Assembly: GCA_046331425.1 (NCBI GenBank)
Contig: JAXLQU010000005.1
Coordinates: forward strand, 1-64,000
Direction: 5' to 3'
Length of the DNA: 64,000 nucleotides
Source of the DNA: JANNUT01 sp046331425
GTDB lineage: Bacteria; Acidobacteriota; Polarisedimenticolia; J045
Part shown: piece by piece, positions 60,484 to 64,000 of the stretch
Position numbering within the stretch: the first letter of the stretch is position 1
Layout of the letters: every line of letters starts with the position of its first letter
Notes under the pieces: model-generated
Told to the model about the DNA's origin: nothing
What the model saw: only the letters and a program-made list of their open reading frames with translations
Database searches by the model: none
Translations under genes and position numbers: made by a program

Positions 60484-61257
60484 ATGCGACCGATCGACTC
60501 GCTACTCGACGTGATGGCCAGACTCAGGGCTCCCGACGGTTGTCCGTGGGATCGCGAACAGACGTTCCAATCGCTGCGCCCCTATCTGCTGGAGGAGGCG
60601 TACGAGGTGGCGCAGGCGCTCGATGAAGGCGACCCGGGTTCGTTGCGCGAAGAACTCGGTGATCTGTTGCTGCAAGTCGTGTTTCACTCACAACTGGCGG
60701 CCGAACTCGGGTGGTTCGACTTCGAAGCCGTTGCCGCCACGATCTCCGCCAAGCTGGTGCGACGACACCCTCATGTCTTCGGTGATACACCGGCTGGATC
60801 GGTCGATGAAGCCTGGCGGCGATGGGATGCGATCAAAGCCGAGGAGAAGGCCCAACGCGGTCAGGTCGCGCCCACCTCGCGTCTCGATGGGGTGCCGGTG
60901 GCAATGCCTGCGCTGGCTCGCGCGCACGCGCTGGCCGGCAAGGCGGCGCGCGCCGGATTCGATTGGCCGGAGCCGCTCGCCGTTTGCGACAAGCTCGAAG
61001 AAGAGACGCTGGAGATTCGCGCGGCGATCGACAGCCAGTCGCGCGACGCCATCGCAGAGGAAATCGGAGACCTACTGTTTGCCGTGGCGAGCCTGGCGCG
61101 CAAACTCGAGCTCGATCCCGAAGGTTGCTTGGCGCGCGCCAATAGCAAGTTCACCAATCGTTTCCAACGGATCGAACAACAGTTGGCACGCGATGGACAC
61201 GAGATGGAGTCCGTCTCGGCAGACGAACTCGATCGCCTTTGGCGCACGTTGCGCTGA
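60484..61257 (+). CDS. mazG: Nucleoside triphosphate pyrophosphohydrolase MazG
   Basis: A 257-residue protein with two MazG domains. The N-terminal one starts LRAPDGCPWDREQTFQSLRPYLLEEAYE and has the EExxE...ELGD metal-binding pattern (LEEAYEVAQAL, EELGDLLLQVVFHSQLA). The C-terminal one has LEEETLEIRAAI and EEIGDLLFAVASLARKL. MazG hydrolyses non-canonical or all NTPs to NMP and pyrophosphate and dampens stringent response. ATG at 60484 is preceded by AGAGGG nine bases earlier. It is divergent from the DUF1844 operon. Confidence 0.95.
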   Translation: MRPIDSLLDVMARLRAPDGCPWDREQTFQSLRPYLLEEAYEVAQALDEGDPGSLREELGDLLLQVVFHSQLAAELGWFDFEAVAATISAKLVRRHPHVFGDTPAGSVDEAWRRWDAIKAEEKAQRGQVAPTSRLDGVPVAMPALARAHALAGKAARAGFDWPEPLAVCDKLEEETLEIRAAIDSQSRDAIAEEIGDLLFAVASLARKLELDPEGCLARANSKFTNRFQRIEQQLARDGHEMESVSADELDRLWRTLR

Positions 61258-61329
61258 GCGTGAGAGATCGCTGCTGCGTCGGCATCAACGCACCATGGCG
61301 CAGCGGGAGCGTCGACGGCACGCGCGACA

Positions 61330-62283
61330 TCAAGCGGAACGAACCTCTGTGAATCGGCCCATGCGGCGAAACCGTCGATAGCGATCCTCGGCCAGTTCTT
61401 CCGGACCGAGTTGCTCGAGCTCGAGCAATTGTCGCTGCAACACGTCGCCCACGGCCGCGATCGTTTGTTGCGGATTCGAATGTGCGCCGCCTGGCGGTTC
61501 GGGAATCATCTCGTCGATCACGTCGAGATCTTTCAAATCGGGCGCCGTCATGCGCAATGCCGTCGCCATCTCTGGAGCCTTCGCCGCATCGCGCCAGAGG
61601 ATCGAAGCGCACCCTTCGGGGCTGATCACCGAGTAGACCGAAAACTCCAGCATGTTGATTCGATTGCCAACACCGATCGCCAGTGCGCCGCCCGATCCCC
61701 CCTCCCCCGTCACCGTCACCACGACCGGGACTCGCAGCCGCGCCATCTCGCGCAGATTGAAGGCGATCGCTTCGGCTTGTCCGCGCTCCTCGGCGTCGAT
61801 TCCAGGGTACGCACCGGGCGTGTCGATGAAGGTCAGCACGGGCCGGCCGAACTTCTCCGCCATCTGCATGACGCGCAGTGCCTTTCGATATCCTTCCGGC
61901 TTCGGCATTCCGAAATTCCGGTGCAACTTCTCTTTGGTGTGGCGCCCCTTTTGATGCCCGATCAACGCGACCGCCCGACCACGAAAAAACCCGAAGCCCG
62001 CGACGATCGCAGGATCGTCGGCGTAGCGTCGATCACCATGAAGCTCCGTGAAGTCGTCGGTCAGACCGGCGGCGTAGTCGAGCGTGTAGGGGCGCCGAGG
62101 ATGTCGCGCCACGAGTGCCTTCTGCCAGGGCGTCAGCTTGCTGAACACCTGACGGCGCACCGCGTTGAGACGTTCGCGAAGCGCTTCGATCTCGGGCGCC
62201 AACGACTCATCGCCCAACCCCGCCAGCTCTTCGATCTTCTGTTCCAGTTCGAGGATCGGTTTCTCGAATTGTTCGTCGCTCAC
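61330..62283 (-). CDS. accA: Acetyl-CoA carboxylase carboxyltransferase subunit alpha
   Basis: A 317-residue AccA of usual length. Signature segments: the coiled N-terminus LEQKIEELAGL, HPRRPYTLDYAAGL, ELHGDRRYADDPAIVAGFG, LTFIDTPGAYPGIDAEERGQAEAIA, EGGSGGALAIGVGN and VISPEGCASILWRDA. It forms the carboxyltransferase with AccD, giving malonyl-CoA for fatty-acid synthesis; accD is not in the window. The GTG at 62283 has AGAGGT seven bases upstream. It is the last gene of the murJ-dtd-xerD-accA run, 70 bp after xerD. Confidence 0.96.
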   Translation of the reverse strand: MSDEQFEKPILELEQKIEELAGLGDESLAPEIEALRERLNAVRRQVFSKLTPWQKALVARHPRRPYTLDYAAGLTDDFTELHGDRRYADDPAIVAGFGFFRGRAVALIGHQKGRHTKEKLHRNFGMPKPEGYRKALRVMQMAEKFGRPVLTFIDTPGAYPGIDAEERGQAEAIAFNLREMARLRVPVVVTVTGEGGSGGALAIGVGNRINMLEFSVYSVISPEGCASILWRDAAKAPEMATALRMTAPDLKDLDVIDEMIPEPPGGAHSNPQQTIAAVGDVLQRQLLELEQLGPEELAEDRYRRFRRMGRFTEVRSA

Positions 62284-62353
62284 CGGAGTACCTCTGTGCC
62301 CGAGTCGATTGGCCGGTTGTGAGAGTAACTCACTTTCGTTGCTTGGGGCCTGC

Positions 62354-63247
62354 TCACGCGCGGGGATGGTGATGGTCGTACAGTTGCCGCAACCGTTCGC
62401 GCGCTACGTGCGTGTAGATCTCCGTTGTCGAGATGTCGCGATGACCTAGCAACACCTGCACCGTGCGAAGGTCTGCACCGTGTTCGACCAAATGGGTGGC
62501 GAACGAGTGCCGCAATACATGAGGCGACAAGCGGTCGGCCGAAATTCCCGCTTGCACGGCGCGGCGTCGCAAGAGCATCCAGAACATCTGTCGAGTGAGC
62601 GGTTTGCCGGAGCGTCCGGGAAACAGTGCGTCGGTCTTGGCCGCCAACTTGGGGCGTGCCTCATCGAGATAGCGCTCCAAGGCGGCCAAGGCTGCGCGTC
62701 CGAGCGGTACGACACGTTCGCTGTTTCCCTTCCCCACCACACGGATCAACCCGCGACGCCGATCGACCTGAGTGCTCTTCAACGACACCAGTTCGGTGAC
62801 GCGCAGCCCTGTGGCATACAGCACCTCGAGCATGGCGTGATCCCGCAACTCGCGTGGTCCGTCTCCGCGCACCGCGAGTAGCCCTTCGACGTCGACCTCA
62901 CTCAACACACGCGGCAGCGGTCGACGGCGACGTGGCGCAACGACACGCTGTGACGGATCGTCGGGTCGCGTCTCCTCTTCGCGCAGGTACCGCAGGAACG
63001 AACGCACCGCGGAGAGCCGCCGTGCGCGCGTGGCGGCCGACAACCCGGCTACTTTGCCGGCGCGTAACCAGCCTTCGATCTGCGATTCGTTGAGCCGCTC
63101 TATCGGCCCATCCGCGTGCTGTGTGAGGTATGCGGCAAGATCGTCGAGGTCGCGTCGATAGGCGTCGATGGTGCGCGCCGAGAGCCCGCGCACCGCGACG
63201 AGATGTTCGAGGAACTCCAGCAAGCGAGCTGAACGCGCCTGGGTCAT
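62354..63247 (-). CDS. xerD: Site-specific tyrosine recombinase XerC/XerD
   Basis: A 297-residue chromosomal tyrosine recombinase. All catalytic residues are present: Arg in ATGLRVTELVSL, Lys in VGKGNSER, His and Arg in SPHVLRHSFATHL, the second His in LGHRDIS and the nucleophile Tyr in TTEIYTHV. The C-terminal end LRQLYDHHHPRA is XerD-like. XerCD resolves chromosome dimers at dif at division. It overlaps dtd by 4 bp and is placed among housekeeping genes, so it is not a phage or integron integrase. Confidence 0.93.
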   Translation of the reverse strand: MTQARSARLLEFLEHLVAVRGLSARTIDAYRRDLDDLAAYLTQHADGPIERLNESQIEGWLRAGKVAGLSAATRARRLSAVRSFLRYLREEETRPDDPSQRVVAPRRRRPLPRVLSEVDVEGLLAVRGDGPRELRDHAMLEVLYATGLRVTELVSLKSTQVDRRRGLIRVVGKGNSERVVPLGRAALAALERYLDEARPKLAAKTDALFPGRSGKPLTRQMFWMLLRRRAVQAGISADRLSPHVLRHSFATHLVEHGADLRTVQVLLGHRDISTTEIYTHVARERLRQLYDHHHPRA

Positions 63248-63690
63248 GCGGGGCCGTCGAGGAGGAACGTCACCGGTCCATCGTTGACCAACTCCACCTC
63301 CATCAGTGCGCCGAAGCGTCCCTCCGCGGTGATCAGTCGTTCGGCCTGCAGGCCGGCGATGAACCGCCGATAGAGCGGCTCGGCCTCTGCAGGGGCCAGC
63401 GCGTCGTCGAACGAAGGGCGGCGTCCTTTGCGGGTCCGAGCGGCTAACGTGAATTGGGAAACGACGAGTACGCCTCCATCGACCTCGCCCAGTGTGCGTA
63501 CCCAGGGGGTTCCTTGCTCATCGGCAAACAACTTCATCGCCGCGATCCGTCGTGCGTACCAATCGACACGGTTGGCGTCATCGCCGCGTTCGAGGCCAAG
63601 CAAGACCAGCGCACCGCGCTGGATCGCACCCACGACTTGCCCGTCGACTCGCACCTCTGCACGCGAGACACGCTGCACCAAGCACTTCAT
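63244..63690 (-). CDS. dtd: D-aminoacyl-tRNA deacylase
   Basis: A 148-residue Dtd of normal length. Motifs are MKCLVQRVSRAEVRVDG at the N-terminus, the SQFTL motif in VVSQFTLAA (~80) and the GP motif NDGPVTFLLD near the C-terminus, which forms the cross-subunit chirality filter. It removes D-amino acids and glycine from mischarged tRNAs. It overlaps both neighbours by 4 bp (ATGA), with the probable murJ upstream and xerD downstream, so this is an operon with tight coupling. Confidence 0.96.
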   Translation of the reverse strand: MKCLVQRVSRAEVRVDGQVVGAIQRGALVLLGLERGDDANRVDWYARRIAAMKLFADEQGTPWVRTLGEVDGGVLVVSQFTLAARTRKGRRPSFDDALAPAEAEPLYRRFIAGLQAERLITAEGRFGALMEVELVNDGPVTFLLDGPA

Positions 63691-64000
63691 CGCGATCCAC
63701 CCGAAAGGCGTCGCAACAGCCGTGCACCGATCCCCAGCAGTTGCTGTGCTTCCGAAACACCGAGCTGCGCCATCACCGGGAACAGCACGAGGAGACCGGC
63801 CACGATCTGTAGCGTGAGTCGCACGATCGAGGGGACCAGCGCATCACCCGGCAGAACCGACAACAATCCCCAGCCCGTCAGCCAGCAGGTGCCGGCCATC
63901 GCCCCGGAAGCCAGCAGTGCCTTGAATGCCGTCGACATGACGTGCTCTTTGGCCAAGCTCCCAACCTCACGCCGCAACAGCAGGCTCGTGATCGTCGCGT
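63687..64000 (-). CDS. Probable MurJ/MviN lipid II flippase, C-terminal end only
   Basis: The frame is open to the right edge, so this is the C-terminal ~104 residues of a larger gene. Two hydrophobic helices are visible (FKALLASGAMAGTCWLTGWGLL and IVRLTLQIVAGLLVLFPVMAQL), after TSLLLRREVGSLA, which resembles the loop before the last helices of MurJ. The TGA overlaps the dtd ATG. MurJ flips the peptidoglycan precursor across the inner membrane; dtd and xerD are not strict partners of it, so the assignment rests on helix pattern and the loop only. Confidence 0.5.
   Translation of the reverse strand, partial: ATITSLLLRREVGSLAKEHVMSTAFKALLASGAMAGTCWLTGWGLLSVLPGDALVPSIVRLTLQIVAGLLVLFPVMAQLGVSEAQQLLGIGARLLRRLSGGSR

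Noticed and set aside
62354..63247. Phage or integron integrase marking a mobile element
   Set aside because: The C-terminal LYDHHHPRA and the context of dtd and accA fit chromosomal XerD. No attachment repeats, transposase or phage gene are near.

Overview
The window is a gene-dense, GC-rich bacterial chromosome segment with no mobile element, CRISPR array, rRNA or tRNA gene that I could find. The cell is Gram-negative in type: there are lipoproteins, a Tat-exported protein, a probable MurJ end and a B-type succinate dehydrogenase in sdhC-sdhA-sdhB order. Eukaryotic-type kinases with TPR-like repeats, DUF4388, SWIM and DUF1844 proteins, and an OAR-like wealth of secreted proteins point to a Myxococcota/deltaproteobacterial or Acidobacteriota-like lineage. 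That placement is inferred from gene content only. Many genes start with GTG and many neighbours overlap by 4 bp (ATGA/GTGA), so translational coupling is common.

Region 1 (1-9 kb) is signalling and envelope: a membrane-anchored pseudokinase, an ArnT/PMT-type glycosyltransferase, a lipoprotein, a SWIM zinc-finger protein and a 987-residue TPR-pseudokinase-kinase fusion. Region 2 (9-13.2 kb) is an XRE-TPR protein and a manganese module: an mntR-HAD operon divergent from an mntH fused to a UspA domain, with a perfect 16-bp palindrome over the mntH promoter. Region 3 (13.2-29.6 kb) is mixed exported and metabolic functions: M23 peptidase, a coupled amidohydrolase/pseudo-amidohydrolase pair, a Tat-dependent class V aminotransferase, OsmC, a polytopic membrane protein with a GT2 enzyme, arginase beside a degenerate S51 (cyanophycinase-like) protein, a PQQ-dehydrogenase-like PKD protein, cupin, aldo/keto reductase and an AlaX-type editing protein.

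Region 4 (29.6-42.3 kb) is the most unusual part. Two paralogous ATP-grasp ligases point left; to the right runs glycogen synthase, a third paralogous ATP-grasp, an S51-like peptidase, an esterase with an N-terminal beta domain, a fourth divergent ATP-grasp, a second esterase, a GCS2 carboxylate-amine ligase fused to two CBS domains, and an AstE/AspA-like M14 deacylase. With five amidoligases and four hydrolases around one glycosyltransferase, I infer a pathway that builds and breaks down an amide-linked metabolite or storage compound. The product is unknown.

Region 5 (42.3-64 kb) is mainly housekeeping: an omega-amidase/aminotransferase operon, an aminotransferase gene broken by at least six single-base indels that sum to zero, typA, a degenerate HD-GYP/GAF/GGDEF protein, a SlyD-type FKBP, ettA, sdhCAB, a four-gene operon (DUF1844, TPR/zinc-ribbon, DUF4388, secreted protein), mazG, and a murJ(partial)-dtd-xerD-accA run.
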